A DNA stretch of 44,795 nt from Ruminococcus sp. zg-924 (GTDB lineage: Bacteria; Bacillota; Clostridia; Oscillospirales; Acutalibacteraceae): assembly GCF_024433635.1 (NCBI RefSeq), contig NZ_WNJZ01000019.1, positions 1 to 44,795 of the forward strand, given 5' to 3'. Under the pieces are notes generated by a model. That model did not search any database, was not told where the DNA came from, and worked only from the letters and a program-made list of their open reading frames with translations. A program made the translations under genes and the position numbers. This document shows, in pieces, positions 1-7,256 of the stretch. Positions within the stretch are counted from its first letter, which is position 1. The number at the start of each line of letters is the position of its first letter.

Positions 1-67
1 TTACAATAGACTTGAACAATCTTATTGTATATCGATTGGTGATTTTTTTGTATAACTTTTTATGCAC

Positions 68-156
68 ACCCGCATAGCGGGTGGTTGTTTGTTCAACGCA
101 CGGCGTTGAACTGGGTAAACCCATTAACACAGGGGTCAACACACAGGTTGACCCCT
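68..156. repeat. Cluster of four consecutive hairpins
   Basis: Four inverted repeats lie back to back: ACCCGC/GCGGGT at 68-82, a perfect 9-bp stem GTTCAACGC/GCGTTGAAC at 91-111, TGGG/CCCA at 112-123, and a perfect 10-bp stem AGGGGTCAAC/GTTGACCCCT at 131-156. The stretch 1-203 holds no gene. Read on the minus strand, these follow the end of fakA and could help terminate it, but no clear T tract follows the large stem. The arrangement resembles a REP/MITE-like palindrome element or an IS200/IS605 end. The stems are seen directly; their role is unknown. Confidence 0.6.
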
Positions 157-203
157 ACGGCATTTTATCATAAATTCAGCAAAACAAAGCCATTAAAGAT
201 TCA

Positions 204-1874
204 TCATTCAATAGAGATAATGAAATAGTACACAGGCTGGCCGCCGTTTACAAGCGTTACGTCAACGCCGCTGAATTTATTCTGCACCATATCAAAGCAC
301 CTTTCAGCCTGCTCTTGCGTTATGTCTGCGCCGTAAATCAGCGTAATAAAGCTTGTGTCCTTGTCAGCCATATTCTTTATCAAGCGGTAAGCCGCCTTAA
401 CGGGGTCCTCCCTGTCGGTAATGCAAAGCTTGCCGTTGTCAAGCGAGATAATCTCGCCCTCCTTAATTTTTGTGCTGCCAAACTCGCTGTTTCGTGCCGC
501 AAATGTAACCTGACCTGTTGAAACACTTGAAGCGGCGTCAAGCATAAGCTGACGGTTGCTGTCTGTGTTCAATTCGGGGTCGTATGAGAGCATTGCGGAA
601 ATTCCCTGCGGAATTGTCCTTGTCGGCAACACTATAATCTTTCTGTCGGAAACAAGCGGTACAACCTGCTGTGCCGCCATAATAATATTCTTGTTGTTAG
701 GCAGAACAAAAATCGTCTTTGCACCGGTAGCCATTACAGCCTCGTAAATCTGGTCGGTGCTTGGATTCATAGACTGACCCCCGCTTACAACCTGGGCACA
801 GCCAAGGTCACGGAAAAGCTCTGCAATGCCGTCGCCTGCGGCAACTGCAACAAAGCCGACCTCTTCTTCAGGCTCGGCAGGAGCCAACGGAGCGTTTTGT
901 GACACAGCACTTTTCTCAGCCGCCCTTACGTTCTTGTTCTGCTCCTTCATATTCTCAACCTTAACGGTTAAAAGTGAACCAAAGTCAAGTCCTGCCTGCA
1001 AAGCATTGCCGGGCTGTTCAGTGTGAACGTGAACCTTGATAATCTCCTCGTCGTCAACCACAACAACGCAATCGCCTATTGTTTCAAGATAGGCACGAAG
1101 CTCAAACGGCTCCTTTTTACACTTTTGACAACGGCCAACAATAAACTCTGTGCAGTAGGTGAAGTTGATTTCAGCGTCAAACTGAGCCGCCGCCTTCTTA
1201 AAGAAAATGTCGTCTTTAATATTCTCTGCAAGCGTCAAATCGTTTTCAACCGGAATAATAGTGCCGTCACGCAAAACAGAGAGGATACCCTCCATAATCA
1301 TACACAAGCCCATTCCGCCTGCGTCTACAACGCCTGCCTTTTTCAAAACGGGCAAAAGCTCAGGGGTTCTGCCCAGCGACTTTATAGCGCCGTCATACAT
1401 AACCTGCCAAGCGTCAAGCACAGTACATTCAGTGTTGCTGTCAACATAAGCCTTGCCTGCTTCAAAGGCTTCTCTTGCTACCGTAAGAATTGTTCCCTCT
1501 GTTGGTGTGGTAACTGCGCTGTAAGCGGCTTCAACCCCGTTGCCAAATGCGCTTACAACCTCCTTTGCGCCTGCTGTTTCAGCGTAATCAGGCAAACCCT
1601 TTGAAAAGCCCCTGAACAAAAGCGAGGTAATAACGCCGGAATTTCCTCTTGCACCTCTCAGCATTGCCGAGGCTGTCTTTTTAGCAACAGCCGAAACGCT
1701 GTCGCAATCAAGCTTTTCAAGCTCCGCCACAGCGGCGTTGATTGTCATAGACATATTAGTTCCTGTGTCGCCGTCCGGCACAGGGAATATATTGAGGTCG
1801 TCAACCCTTGCTTTATTTGATGTGATATTGTTTGCGCCGGAGATAACGGCGTTTTTCAAGATTGTACCGTTCAT
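204..1874 (-). CDS. fakA: Fatty acid kinase subunit FakA-like (DAK2/YloV family)
   Basis: This 556-aa protein matches the YloV/FakA family, the ATP-binding kinase subunit that phosphorylates fatty acids presented by a FakB (DegV) partner for phospholipid synthesis. The N-terminal DhaL-type nucleotide-binding domain shows PVPDGDTGTNMSMT at residues 31-44 (metal-binding aspartates D34 and D36), then RGARGNSG and a GGMGL motif near residue 190. The C-terminal half is the usual YloV extension, and the length is normal. ATG with AAAGGA upstream. It has its own promoter (1984-2013) about 110 bp upstream. The stop codon lies inside an ATGATGAAT-type intergenic repeat. Assignment to the family is firm; the physiological substrate is inferred. 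Confidence 0.9.
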   Translation of the reverse strand: MNGTILKNAVISGANNITSNKARVDDLNIFPVPDGDTGTNMSMTINAAVAELEKLDCDSVSAVAKKTASAMLRGARGNSGVITSLLFRGFSKGLPDYAETAGAKEVVSAFGNGVEAAYSAVTTPTEGTILTVAREAFEAGKAYVDSNTECTVLDAWQVMYDGAIKSLGRTPELLPVLKKAGVVDAGGMGLCMIMEGILSVLRDGTIIPVENDLTLAENIKDDIFFKKAAAQFDAEINFTYCTEFIVGRCQKCKKEPFELRAYLETIGDCVVVVDDEEIIKVHVHTEQPGNALQAGLDFGSLLTVKVENMKEQNKNVRAAEKSAVSQNAPLAPAEPEEEVGFVAVAAGDGIAELFRDLGCAQVVSGGQSMNPSTDQIYEAVMATGAKTIFVLPNNKNIIMAAQQVVPLVSDRKIIVLPTRTIPQGISAMLSYDPELNTDSNRQLMLDAASSVSTGQVTFAARNSEFGSTKIKEGEIISLDNGKLCITDREDPVKAAYRLIKNMADKDTSFITLIYGADITQEQAERCFDMVQNKFSGVDVTLVNGGQPVYYFIISIE

Positions 1875-1983
1875 AGAAATCGTCCTTTCCGGTAAGCGTG
1901 ATTATGCCCTGCCAAAATGTCGGTGCGTCGGGCAATTTTTAATCTGCGCTTACTCCTGCGGTTAATTTACGTCATATATAATT

Positions 1984-2013
1984 ATTATAGCACAATCACC
2001 AAGTATATTTCAA
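1984..2013 (-). promoter_or_regulatory. Promoter of fakA
   Basis: Minus-strand TTGAAA (2008-2013), an 18-bp spacer and a perfect TATAAT (1984-1989) lie about 110 bp upstream of the fakA ATG. Confidence 0.7.
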
Positions 2014-2046
2014 CCGTAACTTGCCCAAAGGGGAAATTTCATATTG

Positions 2047-2085
2047 CAAAGCAAATATTCCACCTGCGGTAAGGCAGATTTTGCT
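2047..2085. repeat. Dispersed intergenic repeat, family 2, copy 1
   Basis: CAAATATTCCACCTG, three variable bases, then TAAGGCAGATT. The same block occurs inverted at 25081-25127, and a partial relative (AATATTTCACCTGC) lies at 15007-15020. It sits between ymdB and fakA. Confidence 0.5.
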
Positions 2086-2153
2086 TTGATGCAAGCAAAA
2101 TTTCACTGCAAGGTCATTTATTTGACAATAAAGCTTCGGAAAACGGTGCAGGC

Positions 2154-2933
2154 TCATCTTAGCTCTATACGCTCAACTGCGGTTGTTTTCTTTGTTTTTT
2201 CGTCAACGGTGAATATAACACAGTCAAGCTTGCTTTCACCATCTGCCCAATCAAACCGCTGGGGCAGCTTATCCTTAAGCTTTGCTATAATAATTTCCGG
2301 CTTTACGCCGAGAACAGAATTGTACGTGCCTGTCATTCCCACGTCGGTAATATAGCCTGTGCCACTCGGTAGAATCTGCTCGTCTGCTGTTTGAACGTGT
2401 GTGTGTGTACCAAAAATACAGCTCACCCTGCCGTCAAGATAATAGCCCATTGCCTTCTTTTCACCTGTGGCTTCGGCGTGAAAATCTACAACTATAATGT
2501 CAGCATACTCCTGCTGAGCCTTTTTAATCAAACGGTCAGCCGTTTTAAAAGGACACTCAAGCGGCTCCATATATGACACGCCCATAATATTTATAACTGC
2601 CACCCTTGTTCTGCCCAAATCTATAACAGTCATTCCTCTGCCCGGAGTGGTGGAATCAGGAAAATTTGCCGGACGGATAATGAACTCATTTTCATCGTAA
2701 TAATCATACATTTCCTTGCGGCGAAAAGCGTGATTACCTGTTGTGATAACGTCAACGCCGCTTGTGAAGATGTGCTCGGCTCCTGACGGAGTTATGCCGT
2801 TTCCGTTTGCGCTGTTTTCGCCGTTTGCAATTACAACGTCAATTCCCTTAACTCGCTTAAGACCCGGCAGCTTTTCACGCAGAAAATCGCAGCCGTTCAG
2901 CCCTACAATGTCGCCGATAGCAAGTATATTCAT
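2154..2933 (-). CDS. ymdB: YmdB-family metallophosphoesterase (cyclic nucleotide phosphodiesterase)
   Basis: 259 aa, full length for the YmdB family of dimetal phosphoesterases, which hydrolyse 2',3'-cyclic nucleotides and influence biofilm and motility decisions in Bacillus. Visible metal and active-site residues: D8 in MNILAIGDIVG, E39-N40 in ANGENSA, N67-H68 in TTGNHAF, H152 in VDFHAEA, and H177/H179 in GTHTHVQT. The ATG is preceded by AGGAGA. In many Firmicutes ymdB lies downstream of rny (RNase Y); rny is not present here. The upstream gene ends in a terminator (2950-2984), and fakA downstream has its own promoter, so ymdB may be monocistronic. Confidence 0.92.
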   Translation of the reverse strand: MNILAIGDIVGLNGCDFLREKLPGLKRVKGIDVVIANGENSANGNGITPSGAEHIFTSGVDVITTGNHAFRRKEMYDYYDENEFIIRPANFPDSTTPGRGMTVIDLGRTRVAVINIMGVSYMEPLECPFKTADRLIKKAQQEYADIIVVDFHAEATGEKKAMGYYLDGRVSCIFGTHTHVQTADEQILPSGTGYITDVGMTGTYNSVLGVKPEIIIAKLKDKLPQRFDWADGESKLDCVIFTVDEKTKKTTAVERIELR

Positions 2934-2949
2934 ATAGTCATCTCCTAAA

Positions 2950-2984
2950 ACACATAAGGGGTTTCCCGAAAGAAACCCCTGTGT
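2950..2984 (-). terminator. Terminator of the 593-aa surface protein gene
   Basis: Minus-strand stem AGGGGTTTC/GAAACCCCT, extended by ACAC/GTGT, followed by TTTT. It lies between the surface-protein stop codon and the ymdB ribosome site. Confidence 0.75.
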
Positions 2985-3015
2985 ATTATAGTCTGTTAAA
3001 TTTTAAAGATTATAA

Positions 3016-4797
3016 TTAGTCCTTAATCTTTTTGCGAGCGATTACAACTACGCCTGCAGCTGCAAGGAGGATGAACATAAGCATTGCAACGCTTGTGCTG
3101 TCGCCTGTTGCAACCTTACCTGTTGAACTGCTGCCATTGTTGCTGCCGTTGTTGCCGCCGTTGTTGCCTGTTGTCGGCTTGTCAGTCGGCTTGTCTGTTG
3201 CCTTGTCTGTGCCGGATTCAGACTCAGTTTCTGTCTCAGACTCTGACTCAGTTTCTGTCTCAGACTCTGACTCAGTTTCTGTCTCAGTCTCAGTCTCTGT
3301 TTCTGTCTCAGTCTCAGTTTCTGTCTCAGTCTCAGTTTCTGTCTCAGTCTCAGTTTCTGTCTCAGTTTCTGTCTCAGTTTCTGTTTCTGTCTCAGTCTCT
3401 GTTTCTGTCTCTGTCTCTGTCTCAGTCTCTGTTTCTGTTTCTGTTTCTGTCTCTGTTTCTGTTTCTGTCTCTGTTTCTGTCTCTGTTTCTGTCTCTGTCT
3501 CAGTCTCGATTGTTGCCTCTACGTCTGCGCCCCACTCGCCTGTTACTTCATCATACCAGATTGTAACTGTTGAGTTGTCTTCCTCAACATAAACAACAGG
3601 GTTGTTGCCCATGCCGTCCGGAACCCACTTAGCGCCGTCTACTGTAATCTTGTATTCATAGCCGTTGATTGCTTCTGCTGCAACGCCTGTGTATACCTTC
3701 TCATAACGAGCTGTTTCCTCGTTGTATGTCATGATGTTGTTGTCATCTGTTGCATTCCAGCTTGAACCGCAAAGGTCCTCATTACCTGCAACTCTGTAAA
3801 TGTGGTTTGTAATTTCAAATGCTGAGTTACTCTCCCACTTAACTTCGCCTGTTGCAGCGTTGAATGTTACCTTAACGTCATCCTGTGCGCTGATTGCACC
3901 GCTTACGTTGCCGTCTGCCGGATATGAAACACCATCTGACCAGTCAGGAAGTGTAGCTGATGTTACCTTGAACTCAAATGAGAACGGAGCAGTCTCAGAT
4001 GCGCCTTCGCCAACCTGTGAGAATGTAATCTCATAAAGACCTGTCTCAGGGTTGAGTGTCATCTTGTTAACCTCTGCGCCCGGTACCCAATGCTCGCCGT
4101 TGCAAAGCTCCTGAACACCTGCAACATACCAGTCTGTGTCAACCGGAGTTGTCTCAGTCTCAGTCTCAGTCTCAGTCTCTGTCTCTGTTTCAGTTTCTGT
4201 TTCTGTCTCAGTTTCTGTTTCTGTCTCAGTCTCTGTTTCTGTTTCTGTCTCAGGGTCTGTCTCAGGGTCTGTTACGATTGTGCCGCCGTTAACCTTAACG
4301 TCAGCAGTCAAAACTGTTGTAGCTCTGAGGTCTCCCTCGTTAGCGTCATAGATTTCCATAATCTCTGAAACAATTGTAGCGTCGCCATCTGCAACAGCAT
4401 CAAAAGTTAACTTTATAAGAACCTTTGCCTCAGAGAAATCATTGAATTCCTGAACGTTCATGTTGCTTGCCCAAAGCTCGTTAGGTGTATTTGGTGTGAA
4501 GTTGATAAGTGTGCTGCCTACTGTGAGGTTCGGCATAAGAGCTGACATCTTAGCGTTGAGAGTTTCTTCTGTCGGCTTAAGAAGCGGGCCGTAGTTTACA
4601 CTGAACTGTACGCCTTCGTTAAGGGTTGGCTGCTGCATATAGAGTGTTAACTCAACCGTGTCGCCGGTTTTAACTGCAACTGTTTCAGTTGCGGTTGGGT
4701 TAGTTACGTCTGCTGCAGAAACGCCCATGCAACACATTGATACAACAAGCATCAATGACAGCACAATAGCAATGACTTTGCTGTGTTTCTTGAACAT
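3016..4797 (-). CDS. Secreted membrane-anchored protein: cohesin-like domain, two starch-binding-like modules, Thr-Glu linkers
   Basis: 593 aa. Order: signal peptide (1 to about 28, ending GVSA); a beta-rich cohesin-like domain (about 30-175) with a VKTGDTVELTLYM strand and an ISEI/YDANEGDLRA end; a Thr-Glu linker; two related modules starting DTDWYVAGVQELC (about 222) and YRVAGNEDLCGSSW (about 325), resembling the X25-type starch-binding modules of amylopullulanases and R. bromii amylosome proteins; a much longer Thr-Glu/Ser-Glu linker; a Gly/Asn/Ser tail; then a C-terminal TM helix and RKK. There is no LPXTG, only KVATGDS before the helix, so membrane anchoring is likeliest. The ATG follows GGAGG. 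The module pair is about 93% identical to that in the 983-aa protein at 34991-37942. No enzyme domain is visible. A role in polysaccharide adhesion is inferred. Confidence 0.7.
   Translation of the reverse strand: MFKKHSKVIAIVLSLMLVVSMCCMGVSAADVTNPTATETVAVKTGDTVELTLYMQQPTLNEGVQFSVNYGPLLKPTEETLNAKMSALMPNLTVGSTLINFTPNTPNELWASNMNVQEFNDFSEAKVLIKLTFDAVADGDATIVSEIMEIYDANEGDLRATTVLTADVKVNGGTIVTDPETDPETETETETETETETETETETETETETETETETETTPVDTDWYVAGVQELCNGEHWVPGAEVNKMTLNPETGLYEITFSQVGEGASETAPFSFEFKVTSATLPDWSDGVSYPADGNVSGAISAQDDVKVTFNAATGEVKWESNSAFEITNHIYRVAGNEDLCGSSWNATDDNNIMTYNEETARYEKVYTGVAAEAINGYEYKITVDGAKWVPDGMGNNPVVYVEEDNSTVTIWYDEVTGEWGADVEATIETETETETETETETETETETETETETETETETETETETETETETETETETETETETETETETETETETETETETETETESESETETESESETETESESGTDKATDKPTDKPTTGNNGGNNGSNNGSSSTGKVATGDSTSVAMLMFILLAAAGVVVIARKKIKD
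3217..3508 (-). repeat. Hexanucleotide coding repeat (Thr-Glu)n, long tract
   Basis: About 49 near-perfect units of ACx-GAx on the minus strand, with Ser-Glu variants at the C-terminal end. The hexamer period keeps the frame, so slippage would change linker length without disrupting the gene. Long serine/valine ORFs on the other strand are by-products. Confidence 0.85.
4149..4268 (-). repeat. Hexanucleotide coding repeat (Thr-Glu)n, short tract
   Basis: About 20 ACx-GAx units, starting with Asp-Pro-Glu-Thr, link the cohesin-like domain to the first starch-binding-like module. Confidence 0.8.
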
Positions 4798-4840
4798 TGT
4801 TAAAAATCCTCCTCGTGATTTAAAAAAATTATACTTCTAT

Positions 4841-4875
4841 CAAAGTTTGTCTGTGTGGTTGACCGATAAACTTTG
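4841..4875. promoter_or_regulatory. Inverted repeat in the 5' leader of the 593-aa protein gene
   Basis: CAAAGTTTGTC (4841-4851) and GATAAACTTTG (4865-4875) form 11-bp arms with one mismatch, 13 bp apart, between the promoter and the ribosome site. It could be a repressor operator or an mRNA stem-loop; the sequence does not decide. Confidence 0.45.
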
Positions 4876-4888
4876 ACTTTGTAGCAAA

Positions 4889-4917
4889 ATTATACATCAT
4901 CGTAACTTTTTTTTCAA
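4889..4917 (-). promoter_or_regulatory. Promoter of the 593-aa surface protein
   Basis: Minus-strand TTGAAA (4912-4917), a 17-bp spacer and TATAAT (4889-4894), giving a leader of roughly 85 nt. Confidence 0.75.
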
Positions 4918-5032
4918 TAGAATATTGAATAATCGTAAAAGTTTGTTACTTATATATATACTGAATATACGCAAATTAGCGTTTATGCACATAACTTTCG
5001 TTACATTGCTGTAATCTTTTTACCTGTTTTTG

Positions 5033-5743
5033 TCAATTAAATGTTACATTTTTGTCATCAATGTTCTTTTTTCTGCGCTTGACAAAAATAAACACAATAA
5101 CACCCGCCGCAACAGCCAAAACCGCTGCGCAAACTATAACCCAAACAAACGGAAATTCACCGCCCGACTGTTCATATTGCGTGGAAGCAGCCTGCTCAAT
5201 TTCATCAAGGCTTTTCGGCTTTACAACCTCGCTGTCCGGCTGACTTCCCTTTTTTATAGAAACCTTGGTTTTGTAGTCGGTCACTTCTTCAACGTCCATA
5301 TTGTAAAGCTCTCTGACGGAAAAGGTTACGTTGGTTGCGTCTTTGGCACTGTCAAGAACTTTGAATTCGGCTGAAATAACCGTGCCGCCGTTTGAAAAGT
5401 CAAAGCCGTTTGCCGCATCAATTGCATTTAATCTGATTTCCCCCTGAATTTTTGGGTTCATCACAGCGTTTTTGAATACCGGCAGACTTATTTTGTCGCT
5501 GTTCAAACTGAGATCTTCGGGATTATAGTAGATTGAAATATCAATTCCGGAAAGCTTTTCCTTAACGTCGCTGATATCCAGCGTATAGGTGAACACATCG
5601 CCCACAGAAAGCTCAACGTCATTTACGGTACATTTCTTTCCCTCGGCGGCACTTGCCGACTGACAAAGCGACAAGGCGCACATCAAAGTGGCACAGCTTA
5701 GCATAACAGAAAGAAATGATTTTGAAACAGACTTAATTTTCAA
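5033..5743 (-). CDS. Small membrane-anchored cohesin-like protein
   Basis: 236 aa. Signal peptide (1 to about 32, ending ASAAEG); a single cohesin-like beta domain (about 36-165) with VNDVELSVGDVFTYTLDIS, the typical IDISIYYNPEDL strand, and GTVISAEFKVLD; a charged linker; a TM helix (about 200-222); then a KRRKK cytoplasmic end. The start is TTG with GGAGGAG seven bases upstream. Cohesin domains bind dockerins in cellulosomes and amylosomes, and similar folds also occur in unrelated surface proteins, so dockerin binding is a hypothesis. It lies beside the 593-aa protein, whose N-terminal domain has the same architecture, but has its own promoter (5788-5816). Confidence 0.6.
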   Translation of the reverse strand: MKIKSVSKSFLSVMLSCATLMCALSLCQSASAAEGKKCTVNDVELSVGDVFTYTLDISDVKEKLSGIDISIYYNPEDLSLNSDKISLPVFKNAVMNPKIQGEIRLNAIDAANGFDFSNGGTVISAEFKVLDSAKDATNVTFSVRELYNMDVEEVTDYKTKVSIKKGSQPDSEVVKPKSLDEIEQAASTQYEQSGGEFPFVWVIVCAAVLAVAAGVIVFIFVKRRKKNIDDKNVTFN

Positions 5744-5787
5744 CGTAAACTCCTCCGAAAGAACAGAATATATAATATCATTTTTAG

Positions 5788-5816
5788 ATTATATATCAAA
5801 AAGAATTAAAATTCAA
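5788..5816 (-). promoter_or_regulatory. Promoter of the small cohesin-like protein
   Basis: Minus-strand TTGAAT (5811-5816), 17 bp, TATAAT (5788-5793). Confidence 0.7.
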
Positions 5817-5882
5817 TTAAGAGTTTGTTAATTTTGTCGAGATTCATCATTTCAATCAAACCGCTCCGTCTGAAAGCGGCAC

Positions 5883-6947
5883 TCACCTTTCTTTAATCGC
5901 CCCATACAGCTGTACCGTGCAATCCCTTATATTCTCTTTTATGCCGCTTGTAGCCTCAAGCTTATTGTCATTAGTATAGAGTATAACCTCAACATCACTG
6001 TTGCCGCTTAGATACTTTGAGATAACCTCTCTGCCGCCGACATAAAACGCTGTTGACAGTGCGTCGGCAACAGCGCCGTCCTCGCAGATAACAGTAACCG
6101 ACTTAAACTCGCTTTCGGCAGGTCTGCCTGTTTTGGGGTCGATAATATGGTGGTACCTTTTGCCGTTTTCCTCAAAATATCTCTCGTAGCCTCCTGATGT
6201 CACAACGGCACACTCCCCTATGCTGATTTTGCACAGAGCATCTCCGCCGTCAGGGTTTTTGAGCGCAACAGTCCACCTTGAGCCGTCCGGCTTTAGTCCC
6301 ACAGTCTGCACATTTCCGCCAATTGACAGCAAAGCCGACTGCACAGAACTTTTCTTAAGCAAATCTCTGCACATTTTTCCTGCATAGCCCTTGCCGATAC
6401 CGCCAAGGTCAAGCTCTACCCCCTTTGGCGCTGTAAGTGAACAGCCGTCAATGCTCACGCTTGCAAAGCCGACCTTTTCAAGCGCACCGTTTATCTCGCT
6501 GTCAGCAGGCACTCTAAAGCTGTCGCCCGTAAAGCCCCACAGACGCAAAACAGGATAAATTGTAGGGTCAAAACAGCCTTGGGTGTCGCTGTAAACCGTC
6601 TGTGCTGTTTTAAGCACATTTGCAGTATCCTCGCTGACCGTTACGGTATTGCCGTTTGATGCGTTTATTTTTGAAATATCGCTTTGCTCCCTTGTTACAG
6701 ACAAAATCGACTCCAGCCGGTTAAGCTCAGAGCTTACAAGGGCAGTTTCGTCCCCGCCGTAAAATGTGAGATCAACCACAGTGTTCATAGCGTAAAGCTG
6801 AGCCTTTACCTCGCCGCCGTTACAGCCTGTTAGAATTAAAATAAAGAATATTAACAAAAGCATAAAGCTTGCTTTAGCTTTCGTTGATTTCAGCTTATGC
6901 AATAAGCGTCCGGTTGGTGTTGCTTTTGATTTGATTTTGTATTTCAT
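5883..6947 (-). CDS. apbE: ApbE-family FAD:protein FMN transferase, lipoprotein
   Basis: 354 aa from an ATG with an AGGAGC site; an upstream in-frame TTG at 7061 lacks one and would place leader sequence in the protein. A basic N-terminus and hydrophobic segment lead into lipobox LTGC (Cys42). The ApbE fold follows: AMNTVVDLTFYGG, DLGGIGKGYAGK (flavin/metal site) and HHIIDPKTGRPAES. ApbE enzymes attach FMN covalently to threonine in targets such as RnfG/NqrC or extracellular flavoproteins at the outer membrane face. No target gene is in the window. A promoter at 7090-7118 gives an approximately 135-nt leader with a terminator-like element just before the ribosome site. Confidence 0.9.
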   Translation of the reverse strand: MKYKIKSKATPTGRLLHKLKSTKAKASFMLLLIFFILILTGCNGGEVKAQLYAMNTVVDLTFYGGDETALVSSELNRLESILSVTREQSDISKINASNGNTVTVSEDTANVLKTAQTVYSDTQGCFDPTIYPVLRLWGFTGDSFRVPADSEINGALEKVGFASVSIDGCSLTAPKGVELDLGGIGKGYAGKMCRDLLKKSSVQSALLSIGGNVQTVGLKPDGSRWTVALKNPDGGDALCKISIGECAVVTSGGYERYFEENGKRYHHIIDPKTGRPAESEFKSVTVICEDGAVADALSTAFYVGGREVISKYLSGNSDVEVILYTNDNKLEATSGIKENIRDCTVQLYGAIKER

Positions 6948-7083
6948 AAAAGCTCCTGCAAAATGATATTTTAAAAAAAGCAGAGCGCCTGCCCTGCCTG
7001 CGGAATCTGTTGACAAAATTACGGACATAATATATAATCCCCAATCCTTTGGGAGTGCCAACCGATTAAACTACCCTGTAATC
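6948..7083 (-). promoter_or_regulatory. Long apbE mRNA leader with terminator-like element
   Basis: Between the apbE promoter and start codon lie about 135 nt. Near its end the minus strand reads a GC-rich inverted segment (GGCAGGCGCTCTGC) followed by TTTTTTT, immediately upstream of the ribosome site. This could be an attenuator. I do not recognise TPP or FMN riboswitch signatures in it. Confidence 0.35.
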
Positions 7084-7089
7084 AACAAT

Positions 7090-7118
7090 ATTATACAGGG
7101 TTTTGTGTTGTCGGTCAA
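7090..7118 (-). promoter_or_regulatory. Promoter of apbE
   Basis: Minus-strand TTGACC (7113-7118), 17 bp, TATAAT (7090-7095). Confidence 0.75.
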
Positions 7119-7211
7119 GAAAGCCGTGCGCCTGACTGCGTTATTTGCTCAATTGCCGCTTGGGGTGCACAAAACCGTTCAAACACGAAAAAATGTTGCA
7201 AAATTGTCGGA

Positions 7212-7239
7212 TATGGTTTAAACTACTTTATAAACCATA
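7212..7239. promoter_or_regulatory. Inverted repeat upstream of a small membrane protein
   Basis: Perfect 9-bp arms TATGGTTTA (7212-7220) and TAAACCATA (7231-7239) with a 10-bp spacer, ending just before the ribosome site of the gene at 7257. It may be an operator or a 5' stem-loop. Confidence 0.45.
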
Positions 7240-7256
7240 ACAAAGGACTTGATATT

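Noticed and set aside
1023-1604. 193-aa plus-strand ORF inside fakA
   Set aside because: It is fully within a well-conserved gene on the other strand, has no recognisable domain and no ribosome site.
3032-3592. Plus-strand ORFs encoding Ser-Val or Leu/Ser/Gln runs
   Set aside because: They are the reverse reading of the Thr-Glu hexamer repeat of the minus-strand gene, which has a signal peptide, domains, promoter and terminator.
6948-7083. TPP or FMN riboswitch before apbE
   Set aside because: The conserved TPP and FMN core motifs are not present in the leader.
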